Positions 6,139 through 14,068 of a DNA stretch of 20,615 bases are shown piece after piece. The notes beneath the pieces are model-generated. The model made no database searches, had not been told where the DNA came from, and saw nothing but the letters and a program-made list of their open reading frames with translations. The position numbers and the translations under genes were made by a program. Location: NCBI GenBank assembly GCA_031424015.1, contig JANPGR010000016.1:1-20615 (forward strand), given 5' to 3'. This stretch comes from JANPGR01 sp031424015 (GTDB lineage: Bacteria > Patescibacteriota > Minisyncoccia > Phycocordibacterales > UBA1006). Each line of letters starts with the position of its first letter. Position 1 is the stretch's first letter.

Positions 6139-7185
6139 TTAGTCCAGCAATATAGTTATCTTTTTTACTATGTACTCTTTGTCTAAATTATATTCTTTTA
6201 TTAATTCTTCCATCGTACCTGATTGCCCAAATCTATTATCAACACCAATAAACACCATAGGAATAGGATGATGTTCAGCATAATACTCAGCAACAGCAGA
6301 TCCCAATCCCCCTGCCTTTTGGTGTTCTTCGACGGTGACAACCAGATCAAACCTATTTGCAATATCATCGAGAGTATTTGTATCGAGAGGTTTTATGGTG
6401 TGAAAATTCCACACCTCAATCAGAGGTACCACCTCTGAAAGCTCTCGAGCAGCATAAAGCGCCTCTGCTAGAATCGGGCCACAGCCAATAATTGCTATTT
6501 TTTTTGATGATTTCTTTTTTTCTGGCGCTGTAAAAATTGTCTGATAATGCTCTACGATGTTTTGGTCAGGTTTTATTTGTGAAAGATAGAGTAGATATGC
6601 TTTCCCTATTTCAAACTGATCTTCTACATCTGTCATTATTGGAGTTTTCTCACGCGTGAGACGCAGATATGCTGGAGTTTTTTGATCATTATGCGCCAAT
6701 GCTATCGTCGCCTTTTTTGCTTCGACACTGTCACAAGGGACTACAACGGTCATATTTGGCATAATACGCATGAGGGCGATGTCTTCAAGGGCTTGATGAG
6801 TACCTCCGTCAGGGCCAACGGAAATTCCCGAATGTGCACCAACAATAATCACCTTGCGATCATTGTACGCTATAGTCGTTCTAATCTGTTCCCAATTACG
6901 CCCAGGAGAAAACATCGCATACGAAGCACAAAACGGAATCTTTCCCATTGCAGTCATACCGGATGCAACCGTTACCATATTCTGCTCTGCGACACCTATC
7001 TCTATAAAACGTTTCGGGAACATCGATGCGAATTGATCCATCTTTGTCGATTCGGTCAAATCACTACAGAGCGCAACAATCCGTTCATCAAACTGACCAG
7101 CATACACCAATCCATCACCAAAACCAGCTCGCGTTGCAGCCATATCTGGATTGTGAAAGAAATTTTGTACGAGATTTGGTTTCAT
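6139..7185 (-). CDS. Transketolase, C-terminal subunit
   Basis: Pyrimidine-binding and C-terminal domains of a split transketolase, which moves two-carbon units between sugar phosphates using thiamine diphosphate. The catalytic Glu that activates the cofactor is in IEIGVAEQNM (residue 67 counting from the chosen start), followed by the GKIPFCASYAMF region, the TVVVPCDSVEAKK strand and the C-terminal domain ending PMVFIGVDNRFGQSG. The start at 7185 (MKPNLV) is preferred over the longer frame because it follows the DUF1653 stop by 4 bases and begins at the homologous region; an ATG upstream would overlap that gene. It is the last gene of the carbon cluster, with transketolase N two genes upstream. 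Confidence 0.9.
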   Translation of the reverse strand: MKPNLVQNFFHNPDMAATRAGFGDGLVYAGQFDERIVALCSDLTESTKMDQFASMFPKRFIEIGVAEQNMVTVASGMTAMGKIPFCASYAMFSPGRNWEQIRTTIAYNDRKVIIVGAHSGISVGPDGGTHQALEDIALMRIMPNMTVVVPCDSVEAKKATIALAHNDQKTPAYLRLTREKTPIMTDVEDQFEIGKAYLLYLSQIKPDQNIVEHYQTIFTAPEKKKSSKKIAIIGCGPILAEALYAARELSEVVPLIEVWNFHTIKPLDTNTLDDIANRFDLVVTVEEHQKAGGLGSAVAEYYAEHHPIPMVFIGVDNRFGQSGTMEELIKEYNLDKEYIVKKITILLD

Positions 7186-7189
7186 AGTA

Positions 7190-7411
7190 TTATTGAGAAA
7201 TATATTCAAAGCGTGGTACTTCAACACCATCCACGGTAACCATTTCTAAAAACATTCCAAGTGGCCTCACCCACACACGACTACGTGGATTTTCATAATT
7301 ACAAACATATACCACCATATCTTCTAATGTTTCTGAATGCTTTGCTATACCTATGACAGTATACTCCATACCTTTAAAATGTTTGTATGTTCCCATTTGT
7401 AGTGTTTTCAT
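7190..7411 (-). CDS. DUF1653 domain protein
   Basis: A 73-residue protein matching the DUF1653 pattern: GTYKHFKGMEYTVIGIAKHSETLED, then VVYVCNY, then WVRPLGMFLEMV and VEVPRFEY. The family is a small beta-rich fold of unknown function, widespread as a single-domain protein. It is wedged between the two transketolase subunit genes with gaps of 1 and 4 bases, so it is certainly cotranscribed and probably translationally coupled. The context suggests, but does not show, a link to the enzyme. An internal Met at residue 6 is an alternative start. Confidence 0.85.
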   Translation of the reverse strand: MKTLQMGTYKHFKGMEYTVIGIAKHSETLEDMVVYVCNYENPRSRVWVRPLGMFLEMVTVDGVEVPRFEYISQ

Positions 7412-7412
7412 A

Positions 7413-8261
7413 TTATTTTTTTATAATCTTAGTAAAATATTTCTGCAACCACGACTGCTCTTGCTCTCTCGTTGGCGGCTTACCATGCCAATGATAATCT
7501 CGCTCTATTTCTGTGACACCTTTTCCAGGAATTGTTCTCGCAATGATGACACTCGGTTTACCAAACGTAGATTTTGCCATATCAATAGCATCATTAATTG
7601 CATTTAAATTGTGGCCATCGATCTCTTGGGTGTGCCAATTAAAGGCTTGCCATTTTTGAGAGAGTGATTCTAGTGGTAGTACATCCTCGGTATTACCATC
7701 TATTTGAATATTATTTCTATCAACAATAACAATGAGATTGTGTAATTTCTCGCGAGCAGCCAACAGTATCGCCTCCCAATTATTCCCCTCGTTTAATTCG
7801 CCGTCACCAACAACACAGTAGAAAAATTTTGTGCTCTGACCATTTGTATCAATTCTATCGGCGATACACATCCCCACCGCCTGCGATATACCACACCCGA
7901 GAGGCCCCGAAGAATTCTCGAGCATAGGCAAGAATTCACGATGGGGGTGTCCTTGTAGTCGTGATCCAAATTTACGCAATGTTGAGAGTTCAGAGACAGG
8001 AAAATATCCACTATGCGCCATAGTTGCATACAATACAGGACACGTATGCCCATTAGAAATGATTACTCTATCTCTCTGTGGCCACTGTGGGTCCTGGGGT
8101 TTATGATTCAGCGCATGAAAATAGAGTACGGTATAGATATCCGCCAGGCCCAATGGCCCTGCAGTATGCCCACTACCCGCATCAACAAGCATATCAATAA
8201 TTGACACACGTATTGCATTTGCGTGTTCCTCTAGTTTTTTATACTCTGATTCGCTTATCAT
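7413..8261 (-). CDS. Transketolase, N-terminal subunit
   Basis: A 282-residue protein carrying the thiamine-diphosphate-binding domain. The cofactor motif GDGELNEGNNWE (152-163) ending with NN before the IQIDG segment is intact, and the substrate-channel histidines appear in GSGHTAG (29-35), SNGHTCP (69-75) and GHPHRE (104-109). With the C-terminal subunit at 6139-7185 it makes a full transketolase, the split form common in Patescibacteria and archaea. It begins 10 bases after the DUF3298 gene. No ribosome binding site is evident. Its role is the non-oxidative pentose phosphate pathway, with RpiB and the epimerase-like protein upstream in the same cluster. Confidence 0.92.
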   Translation of the reverse strand: MISESEYKKLEEHANAIRVSIIDMLVDAGSGHTAGPLGLADIYTVLYFHALNHKPQDPQWPQRDRVIISNGHTCPVLYATMAHSGYFPVSELSTLRKFGSRLQGHPHREFLPMLENSSGPLGCGISQAVGMCIADRIDTNGQSTKFFYCVVGDGELNEGNNWEAILLAAREKLHNLIVIVDRNNIQIDGNTEDVLPLESLSQKWQAFNWHTQEIDGHNLNAINDAIDMAKSTFGKPSVIIARTIPGKGVTEIERDYHWHGKPPTREQEQSWLQKYFTKIIKK

Positions 8262-8271
8262 ACTATTAAAT

Positions 8272-9072
8272 TTAGTTTTGATTTATACTAGTAATATTTT
8301 GATAGATAGATGGATCTATTGTTTTTTCTAGATCACTCCATGGAATAACAAAAGAAACATTTCCATAAATACAAGGGAATAGAGTACATTGGTCAAACCA
8401 AAACCGGATACCTTTTGATTCTACCGTCCAATTCGTTAACAGTGTTTTATCTAACTGTATTGAACCTATTGCATCTTTTACCTCATTGGCACTATCGGTG
8501 CCCTCGTATGACTGTATCAACGCATCAGATGCCCCTGCAATAATAATTTTATAAGCAGTGTCCGTGTCTTTTATAATATCAGTAATCTCAACCAGAGGAA
8601 ATCCGTCTAAAGGAAACGTAAATGCTTTATTCCAAGTATTCCCGTGAGCACCACCAGTATAATCATATCCAACGAAATGATAAGAGAGATAATCTCCCGA
8701 CTGTGAAAAATCACCCATAACAGTTGTACTCCATTTTCGTCCGTCTGGGAACATATCGATTAACTCTTGTTTTGTAAATCGAGTCGAAGCATTATCTGTT
8801 TCAAACTTTTTTACATATTCCATCCCAAAATTTTGCATAGCGGAATCAATACCTTTTACCCCAGTCGTAGCCATATTCAGAGAATATTCTGTAGTTTGGG
8901 TTGTATTTTTTTCTATAAAGTGAGGCAGTGTAGTGCTGATTATTTCAACAGGTTGCATTGATTGTATATCCTCAGAACCGTCGAAATAAAAATGTTTAAT
9001 TAGGGAAATCCCTACAACCAGCAAAACTGCAAAAACAAACCATTGCAAATAAATACGAGGTGGGATTTTCAT
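8272..9072 (-). CDS. Membrane-anchored DUF3298/RsiV-like protein
   Basis: A 266-residue protein with a single N-terminal transmembrane segment (about residues 9-30) and an extracellular part of the DUF3298 type, as in the C-terminal region of RsiV and the N-terminal region of PdaC. Seen: NIYSxN-like DYLSYHFVGYDYTGGAHGNTWNKAFTF split across residues 129-155, which is the family GGAHG motif, and FVIPWSDLEKTIDP near the end. Its function in this setting is unknown; it may bind cell-wall or lysozyme-like ligands. It interrupts a sugar-phosphate cluster. Overlapping TATACT boxes (9076-9086) lie just before the ATG, so it may also have its own leaderless promoter within the end of the rpe-like gene. 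Confidence 0.75.
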   Translation of the reverse strand: MKIPPRIYLQWFVFAVLLVVGISLIKHFYFDGSEDIQSMQPVEIISTTLPHFIEKNTTQTTEYSLNMATTGVKGIDSAMQNFGMEYVKKFETDNASTRFTKQELIDMFPDGRKWSTTVMGDFSQSGDYLSYHFVGYDYTGGAHGNTWNKAFTFPLDGFPLVEITDIIKDTDTAYKIIIAGASDALIQSYEGTDSANEVKDAIGSIQLDKTLLTNWTVESKGIRFWFDQCTLFPCIYGNVSFVIPWSDLEKTIDPSIYQNITSINQN

Positions 9073-9089
9073 ACAAGTATAGTATACCT

Positions 9090-9809
9090 CTATTTTAAAA
9101 TATCTTGTAGTGTATAATACATTTCAACAGGGTTCAAGCCAGACAACGCAGAACCCACTACAAAACGCTCTATACCAGAATCTTTCAACAATACCAGAGT
9201 TGTTTCTGAGATTGCACCATCAATCTGAATAGTATTCAGAGGATGTTGAGTATGTATATGCTGTATCTGACCTATTACTGTATCATCAAAATCTTGCCCC
9301 TGTACACCGATAGTCATTATCCCCATCACCTGTACAAAATCACACTGCCTGATATATTTTTTTATATCAGCCTCTGATATATCTCGGGTAAACGCAATTC
9401 CATATTGGAATTTTGGATATTCCATCTGATACCCATGAAGAATAGACAAGATATGCGCGATATTTTGGGTGCTCGCTAAATGGATTACTACGCGACGCGG
9501 ATTTGCAGATAATATCTGAACGATGTACTGTTCAGGATTCTGTATCATCAAATCGAACTCAACCAAAAGGCCTTGCTGTCTCAATTCGTCTATACGAGCC
9601 CACTCACTCACTGCAGGTTTCGTATTTTGTGAAAAAGGCCATGTAGCAGACGTTGTGTAGATTCCATCACAAATATCTATTTGTATGACTGAAGCAATTC
9701 CGGCAAAAGGCTGCGCCTTTTGCCGAATACTATCAAAATCCCCTTCCAAAAATGCAGGAAGTATTTCACGTGCTTGTATGTCTTTCTGATATTGTTCTGT
9801 CTCTGACAT
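9090..9809 (-). CDS. Ribulose-phosphate 3-epimerase-like protein with altered metal site
   Basis: A 239-residue TIM-barrel protein aligning with Rpe, which interconverts ribulose-5-P and xylulose-5-P. The order of motifs is right: ILPAFLEGDF (16-25) for the IAPSIL strand, VIQIDICDG (41-49) for HVDVMDG, FDLMIQNP (85-92) for DVHLMxxNP, and IQIDGAIS (194-201) for VDGGV. The two metal-binding histidines are replaced by Gln43 and Asp86, while Asp45 and Asp197 remain; the active-site Ser is Ala19. So metal use or activity may differ. Location between rpiB and transketolase supports a pentose phosphate role. A GAGG sequence overlapping the rpiB end is one of few possible ribosome binding sites here. 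Confidence 0.72.
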   Translation of the reverse strand: MSETEQYQKDIQAREILPAFLEGDFDSIRQKAQPFAGIASVIQIDICDGIYTTSATWPFSQNTKPAVSEWARIDELRQQGLLVEFDLMIQNPEQYIVQILSANPRRVVIHLASTQNIAHILSILHGYQMEYPKFQYGIAFTRDISEADIKKYIRQCDFVQVMGIMTIGVQGQDFDDTVIGQIQHIHTQHPLNTIQIDGAISETTLVLLKDSGIERFVVGSALSGLNPVEMYYTLQDILK

Positions 9810-9813
9810 AGAT

Positions 9814-10263
9814 TTAAAGTTTCCTCTCTATATTTTGAACACGTTCTGTATGCCTACCTTCTTCGAATGGAGTTCTGAGAAATAATTCAATAGCCTGGGC
9901 TATCATATCAAAATCCACAAACCATGTACCAATTGACAAACAGTTCGCATTATTATGAGCACGCCCTAATCTAATTACCTCGTTCTTTTGTCCATTATAC
10001 ACAATTGAGCGTATTCCTGTATATCTATTTACAACGATTGCCTCTCCTGTTCCTGAACCTCCAAACACAATCATCTTTGTATCAATACCTGTGTCTTTAC
10101 TGTACTGTTCTGCGCACGCGTGCATATAATCAGGATAATTATCTTCTTGTGAATACTCCTTTGCTCCACAATCTATTACGCTATAATTGTGTTCGAGTAA
10201 CCATTTTTTTACTTGTTCTTTCATTTCAAATCCCGCATGATCAGCAGCTAGATAGATTTTCAT
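9814..10263 (-). CDS. rpiB: Ribose-5-phosphate isomerase B
   Basis: A 149-residue RpiB/LacAB-family isomerase that interconverts ribose-5-P and ribulose-5-P. Phosphate and ring-opening motifs are present: ADHAGFEMK (7-15) and the conserved RAHNNANCLSIG (101-112). At the catalytic-base position the E. coli-type CGSG is GGSG here, while Glu74 in GGSGTGEAI matches the Glu used as base in the mycobacterial type (established for that enzyme). The gene starts 3 bases after the GAPDH stop and ends 4 bases before the epimerase-like gene. No ribosome binding site is visible, so it probably depends on coupling. Confidence 0.9.
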   Translation of the reverse strand: MKIYLAADHAGFEMKEQVKKWLLEHNYSVIDCGAKEYSQEDNYPDYMHACAEQYSKDTGIDTKMIVFGGSGTGEAIVVNRYTGIRSIVYNGQKNEVIRLGRAHNNANCLSIGTWFVDFDMIAQAIELFLRTPFEEGRHTERVQNIERKL

Positions 10264-10266
10264 AAA

Positions 10267-11292
10267 TTATATCAGAGATATTACGCTTTCGACGTGTTGT
10301 ACTAATGTACTAGTGTAGCCATACTCATTATCATACCACGCCAGAACCTTTACCAGGTTACCATCCACAACCCGAGTCATCTCGAGGTCAGCAATACATG
10401 GTACGAGGGTGCCCTGTATGTCACTGGAAACCAGCGGTTCTGTAGTGATCTGAAAGAGTTTTTTCCAAACAGGATTATTTGATGCATCAATCAATATTTG
10501 GTTGATTTCGTCTCGTGTCGTTGAGCGACTCGAAAGGAATGTAATGTCAACGATAGATCCCGCAATTACAGGAACCCTCATAGAGATGCCGTCAAATTTG
10601 CCAGCCAATTTTGTATAAATCTGCCCCACAGCTGTTGCGGCACCGGTACTACTCGGTACGATATTTTGTGCAGCAGCGCGACCTTCGCGGAGGTCTTTTT
10701 TACTCGGACCGTCGACCAGAGCCTGGGTACCCGTATATCCGTGAACAGTATTCAGCATCGCCTTTTCTATCCCTACACTCGCATCCAAAATAGCGATCAG
10801 AGGACTCGATGCATTGGTAGTACACGAAGCATTCGAAGTAATAGGATGCTTCGCAAAATCCGCCTCATTAATCCCCATTAATACCATTTTTCCTTGGATT
10901 AATGTATCTTCTCCTGTTTTTGCTGGAGCAGATATCACAACACGCTTTGCACCCGCTATAATATGCGCATTTGCCTTGTCATACGCAGTAAACAGGCCCG
11001 TACATTCGAGTACCACATCAATATCCATTTCTCCCCAGGGTAGCTTGAGTGGGTCTTTTTCGTGTAATACTATCACCTTTTTCCCGTTAATATTCATAGC
11101 ATCCTCTCCGTCTGAAGAGACTTCAAAAGATGCCTTTCCATATACCGTGTCATACTTTAACAAATACGACAATGATTCTGTAGACCCTAAGTCGTTGATT
11201 GCAACGATTTCGAACTCGGTATGATCAAAAGCCTGACGCATAAAAGCCCTCCCTATCCGACCAAATCCGTTAATTGCGATTTTCTTTTTCAT
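10267..11292 (-). CDS. gap: Glyceraldehyde-3-phosphate dehydrogenase
   Basis: Phosphorylating GAPDH of normal length (341 residues from the chosen start). N-terminal NAD fold GFGRIGR, catalytic ITSNASCTTN (Cys157), TVHGYTGTQ with the catalytic His region, GAATAVGQI, and the C-terminal WYDNEYGYT are all intact. Asp after Asn in AINDLG suggests NAD preference. The frame opens two codons earlier (11298), but TATACT at 11302-11307 would leave only 3 bases before that ATG against 9 before MKKKIAING, so the second Met is chosen. It is the first gene of the seven-gene cluster, which thus has a single strong extended -10 (TTGGTATACT) at its head. Confidence 0.96.
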   Translation of the reverse strand: MKKKIAINGFGRIGRAFMRQAFDHTEFEIVAINDLGSTESLSYLLKYDTVYGKASFEVSSDGEDAMNINGKKVIVLHEKDPLKLPWGEMDIDVVLECTGLFTAYDKANAHIIAGAKRVVISAPAKTGEDTLIQGKMVLMGINEADFAKHPITSNASCTTNASSPLIAILDASVGIEKAMLNTVHGYTGTQALVDGPSKKDLREGRAAAQNIVPSSTGAATAVGQIYTKLAGKFDGISMRVPVIAGSIVDITFLSSRSTTRDEINQILIDASNNPVWKKLFQITTEPLVSSDIQGTLVPCIADLEMTRVVDGNLVKVLAWYDNEYGYTSTLVQHVESVISLI

Positions 11293-11301
11293 ATACATAA
11301 T

Positions 11302-11316
11302 AGTATACCAAATAAA
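11302..11316 (-). promoter_or_regulatory. Extended -10 promoter heading the GAPDH-transketolase cluster
   Basis: TGG plus TATACT on the minus strand (11302-11310), 9 bases before the preferred GAPDH start. No clear -35 is seen. It would drive a polycistronic mRNA of about 5.2 kb to the region before the RNA at 6064. Confidence 0.6.
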
Positions 11317-11327
11317 TTCAATATTTC

Positions 11328-11990
11328 CTATTGTTTCCCTTGTGGGTTACCCTGTTTCTGTAAAGAAATTATAACCTCTTCGTATTGTTTAGGTTCAAAT
11401 CCTAAAAATTGTATCTGTTTTTTAGGGAAATCAATAGAAATATTTAAAATATCAACGTCATTATTTGGCAAAAAAATGGAAAATCCTATTCCTACTAGAA
11501 TCCCCTTTTCATCGGTAGTCGCATATGTAATTGCAGTATAGCGAATATCTCCTTTGCCGGAAATTATTTCCTCATGTACATATTGGCCTGATGCTTCAGT
11601 ATAAATAAACTCTTTGTTGAAAATACTATCCAATATACTATCAATACTCTGATTGACTAATCCTCTATAGTCATAGTTACCCTCTAGCCCTGAACTATCA
11701 ATAGAAAAAGACTTTATACCTTTGAGGGTATCTTGACTGATGGGGATTTTTTTATATTCTTGTTCGATTTTTTTTGTTGTGTCTCTAGGTACAAGCTTTA
11801 AATAAGTACTAAAATCTACGAAAAAAGGAGAGGTAGTAGTTGAATCTTTTTTCTCGGGGTTTACTAACTCTTTATATTTTTGCTCCTGTGCTGACAGAGG
11901 ATTCTGTACTAGAAAATACAAAACCATATATTTTGAGAGTTTTTTCAAAAATTCAGGAACCTGTTTCGAGAGTTCGTAAATAGGTTTCAT
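11328..11990 (-). CDS. Putative secreted protein of unknown function
   Basis: I do not recognise this 220-residue protein. From the chosen start (MKPIYELSKQ) it has a basic stretch, a hydrophobic segment MVLYFLVQNPLSAQ that could be a signal peptide ending at SAQ, and then a hydrophilic region rich in Asp, Ser, Thr and Lys. The C-terminal half alternates strand-like segments (IRYTAITYATTDEKGILVG, VDILNISIDF, QIQFLGFE) as in a small periplasmic-type beta domain. The frame extends upstream to 12011, but the Met at 11990 is preferred since a TATCAT box lies 5 bases before it. The gene tail QKQGNPQGKQ is low-complexity. Confidence 0.6.
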   Translation of the reverse strand: MKPIYELSKQVPEFLKKLSKYMVLYFLVQNPLSAQEQKYKELVNPEKKDSTTTSPFFVDFSTYLKLVPRDTTKKIEQEYKKIPISQDTLKGIKSFSIDSSGLEGNYDYRGLVNQSIDSILDSIFNKEFIYTEASGQYVHEEIISGKGDIRYTAITYATTDEKGILVGIGFSIFLPNNDVDILNISIDFPKKQIQFLGFEPKQYEEVIISLQKQGNPQGKQ

Positions 11991-12068
11991 ACTGTATGAT
12001 AACTGCCACAAAACAAATCTTTCAGTTTTTCGTTTTATAGAGGTAGCACTAATTGTGTAATTCAGGAA

Positions 12069-12662
12069 TTACTGTGCAGGATACCAACTCGCGAGCCACC
12101 CCTTCATCAGGGCTACCTCAGCTGTCTGAGCCTTGATAATTCCTGTAGACAACTGGATAAGCTCTGAGTGTTGTATATTCTTTGCATCATTTAAAACACT
12201 GCTCGCCATATCAATAGCTCCATTATGATGGATAATCATATCCTCGAGAAATTTCTTTTCCAAATCAGCCCCGGACAAACCTTTTAACCCTTCATTCATC
12301 ATATGCATCGATGATGTCATCGATTGCTCACCTTGCATCATATGGTTCATATCTCTGTCTTTACCATGAGAAAACCCACCCATAAGGGCTGCAATAATAA
12401 TGCCGAACAACCATCCGGCAAGGAATACTCCTACCATTTTCATAGCTCGGCGCTTTTTTGGGCTTTTCATCGCGTCTGAATACTCCTCTTTTGCTTTTTT
12501 TGATAACTCTGACATTTTTTCACTCGCCTCATCACGAGCTTCATCAGCTAACTTGCCGAGGCTCTCTCGAGCTTCATCCGCGATGACTCCTGCCTTTTCT
12601 ACTACGTCATGGCCCAAGTCTACTGCCTTGTCTGATAAAGAATCTGTTTCTGTTGGTTTCAT
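12069..12662 (-). CDS. Membrane-anchored DUF305 protein
   Basis: A 197-residue protein in three parts. Residues 10-66 are an amphipathic, Ala/Glu/Lys-rich helix with repeating ADEARxxxxKL units, like YtxH or LEA-type segments. Residues 73-96 are one transmembrane helix. After a Met/His-rich linker (MNHMMQ to SMHMMNE, 105-123) comes the DUF305 domain: FLEDMIIHHNGAIDMA (138-153) and AQTAEVALMKGWL near the end, the ferritin-like four-helix family signature with paired histidines. DUF305 proteins are linked to copper and other metal stress; the Met/His linker fits metal binding (inference). A TATACT with upstream TG at 12709-12714 gives a 5' leader of about 40 bases, unusual here. Confidence 0.85.
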   Translation of the reverse strand: MKPTETDSLSDKAVDLGHDVVEKAGVIADEARESLGKLADEARDEASEKMSELSKKAKEEYSDAMKSPKKRRAMKMVGVFLAGWLFGIIIAALMGGFSHGKDRDMNHMMQGEQSMTSSMHMMNEGLKGLSGADLEKKFLEDMIIHHNGAIDMASSVLNDAKNIQHSELIQLSTGIIKAQTAEVALMKGWLASWYPAQ

Positions 12663-12864
12663 AAAAATATAAATCTAAAATACTATACTAGTAATAAATG
12701 ACCCCCCTAGTATAACACATAAAACTATTTATCAGAAATGAAAGCCCTCTCCGGTTCAAGACCACGAAGTATTAGTGCTTGGATACGTTTTATCTGGCTA
12801 AAAAAGTTGGTAAAACGTATTTGGACAGATAGTAGAGCATGGTATAATGAATCAACTCAAAAGT
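12663..12864. promoter_or_regulatory. Intergenic region with 10-base inverted repeat and plus-strand promoter
   Basis: ATACGTTTTA (12783-12792) and TAAAACGTAT (12811-12820) form a perfect inverted repeat without T tract. Right after it TTGGAC (12821-12826), 16 bases and TG-extended TATAAT (12843-12848) form a strong plus-strand promoter with predicted start near 12855, just before the 3' end of the minus-strand gene 12865-13629. No plus-strand gene follows, so an antisense RNA is possible. Confidence 0.5.
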
Positions 12865-13629
12865 TTACTGAAAAGATTTTGCTAAATCATTTGCTGTTGC
12901 ATTTGCCTCCGCATCCATTTTATTATTCTGGTCCCATTCTACTTTTGAATAGGTATCATATTCACCTAATTGGGATCTAAAATAATAAAATGTTTGGAGA
13001 ATTCCATCGAGCTCTTTTTGGGTTGTTACTTTGGGGATATGCTCTAATGCTTTCTTTTGTGTATCGATAGCTCCTTGGAATATTCCATCGACAGCAATAC
13101 TATGTTCTAGCATTTTTTGCTTGAATTCTATTTGCTTTTGGAAAATTCCGTTCAAATATTCAATACTACTTGCATTATTGGGGTTATTCGCTGCATATTG
13201 AGCTCCTGCATTTATAGATCCTCGTATTGATTCTATCTTTTTTTGATTACTGGTACGCAAGAGTCCTTCGACAGTTTTCTTTTTTTCATAGAAAGTTATC
13301 TGTTCTTGGAGTGCTTTGTACAACAACCCCTGGTTTATTGCCAATGAATTTTGTGTAGTATTTGGTGCTGTTGCAGCTACTTGTTTTTGTTTTGTAGTAG
13401 GCTTTGTTGTTGTTTTTTTTGCAGGCTTTTTTTGAACGGGAGTTACTTTTTTTGTAGGTTTCTTTTCTTGTTTTACAGTAGGGGTAGTGGTCGCCTTGCC
13501 AACGACGCTCGACACAGACGATGTACCTGGTATTGCGGCAAAACTCTGCCCAAACACCCCAAAGAAAACAGCAAAAACACAGAGAGAAACCATCCATACA
13601 TTAAACCGGTTACTGACTTGTTGATTCAT
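12865..13629 (-). CDS. Putative secreted or anchored protein with Lys/Thr-rich linker
   Basis: I do not recognise this 254-residue protein. An N-terminal hydrophobic segment (VWMVSLCVFAVFFGVFG, about residues 11-27) followed by QSFAA is a likely signal peptide or anchor. Residues 40-85 are a low-complexity basic linker of Lys, Thr, Pro (KKPTKK and KPAKK units). The C-terminal 150 residues are helical and charged (LLYKALQEQITFYEKKK, EFKQKMLEHSIAV, QKKALEHI), as in coiled-coil envelope proteins. The frame opens at 13665, but TATACT with TG (13636-13641) lies 6 bases before MNQQVSNRF, so 13629 is the start. An antisense promoter points at its 3' end. Confidence 0.65.
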   Translation of the reverse strand: MNQQVSNRFNVWMVSLCVFAVFFGVFGQSFAAIPGTSSVSSVVGKATTTPTVKQEKKPTKKVTPVQKKPAKKTTTKPTTKQKQVAATAPNTTQNSLAINQGLLYKALQEQITFYEKKKTVEGLLRTSNQKKIESIRGSINAGAQYAANNPNNASSIEYLNGIFQKQIEFKQKMLEHSIAVDGIFQGAIDTQKKALEHIPKVTTQKELDGILQTFYYFRSQLGEYDTYSKVEWDQNNKMDAEANATANDLAKSFQ

Positions 13630-13720
13630 ACGAACAGTATACCACACAAACCCAACAGAGGTCATTGAATCACAAGTGGAAAAATCTTTCAGAAAGAGGT
13701 CAGAAAAGTATACTGCTAGA

Positions 13721-13746
13721 TTCCCGCCTGCGCGGGAGTGACAGCA
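13721..13746. repeat. REP-like hairpin TCCCGCCTGCGCGGGA
   Basis: TCCCGC and GCGGGA enclose CTGC (13722-13737), followed by GTGACA. Short palindromes of this form recur as intergenic repeats in many bacterial genomes. It lies just beyond the rRNA terminator. Confidence 0.55.
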
Positions 13747-13763
13747 AAGAAATTTGGGAAATC

Positions 13764-13789
13764 AAAAAACCCATATTGCTATGGATTTT
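13764..13789 (-). terminator. Intrinsic terminator of the 23S-5S unit
   Basis: Minus strand AAAATCCATA and TATGGGTTTT form ten pairs (one U-G) around a GCAA loop, running into a six-T tract. It lies about 20 bases after the 5S gene. Confidence 0.8.
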
Positions 13790-13809
13790 GTGATACAAAA
13801 CGAATTCTG

Positions 13810-13924
13810 TAATCTGGCGGCAACCTACTTTCCCGAATAAACAGTATCCTCGGCGTAATGGGTCTTCACGACTCTGTGCGGAATGAGAAGAGGTGTTACC
13901 CCCACACTTTCACCACCAGATTAC
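13810..13924 (-). rRNA. rrf: 5S ribosomal RNA
   Basis: About 115 nt. The ends GTAATCTGGTGG and CCGCCAGATTAC pair as helix I. Internal 5S signatures are present on the minus strand: GGGGGTAACACCTCTTCTCATTCCG, split by the usual loop B/C, GAAGACCCATTACGCCGAGGATACTG for loop E, and GGGAAAGTAGG near the 3' end. It lies about 145 bases downstream of the 23S gene. Exact termini are by pairing only. Confidence 0.95.
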
Positions 13925-14068
13925 AAAACTCGTATTGTCAGAGATGTATATCTCTAACAATCTGAATACAACAATTTTATTCTAACATGTTTAACTTACG
14001 TATGCACTGCGTCTATTTTTGCAAATAGTGTTATGTGACTCATCGCTAAAAGCGATGTTTATCAAGAC
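13925..14068 (-). other. 23S-5S spacer with processing elements
   Basis: Contains a hairpin TGTTAGAGAT/ATCTCTGACA (about 13937-13957), the 3' half of the 23S processing stem (13956-13974) and a small CATCGC/GCGATG hairpin (14041-14057). No tRNA is found here. Confidence 0.6.

Noticed and set aside
12738..12980. Plus-strand 80-codon frame
   Set aside because: Its second half is antisense to the 12865-13629 gene, its protein has no recognisable pattern past the first 45 residues, and an inverted repeat and a promoter occupy its DNA.
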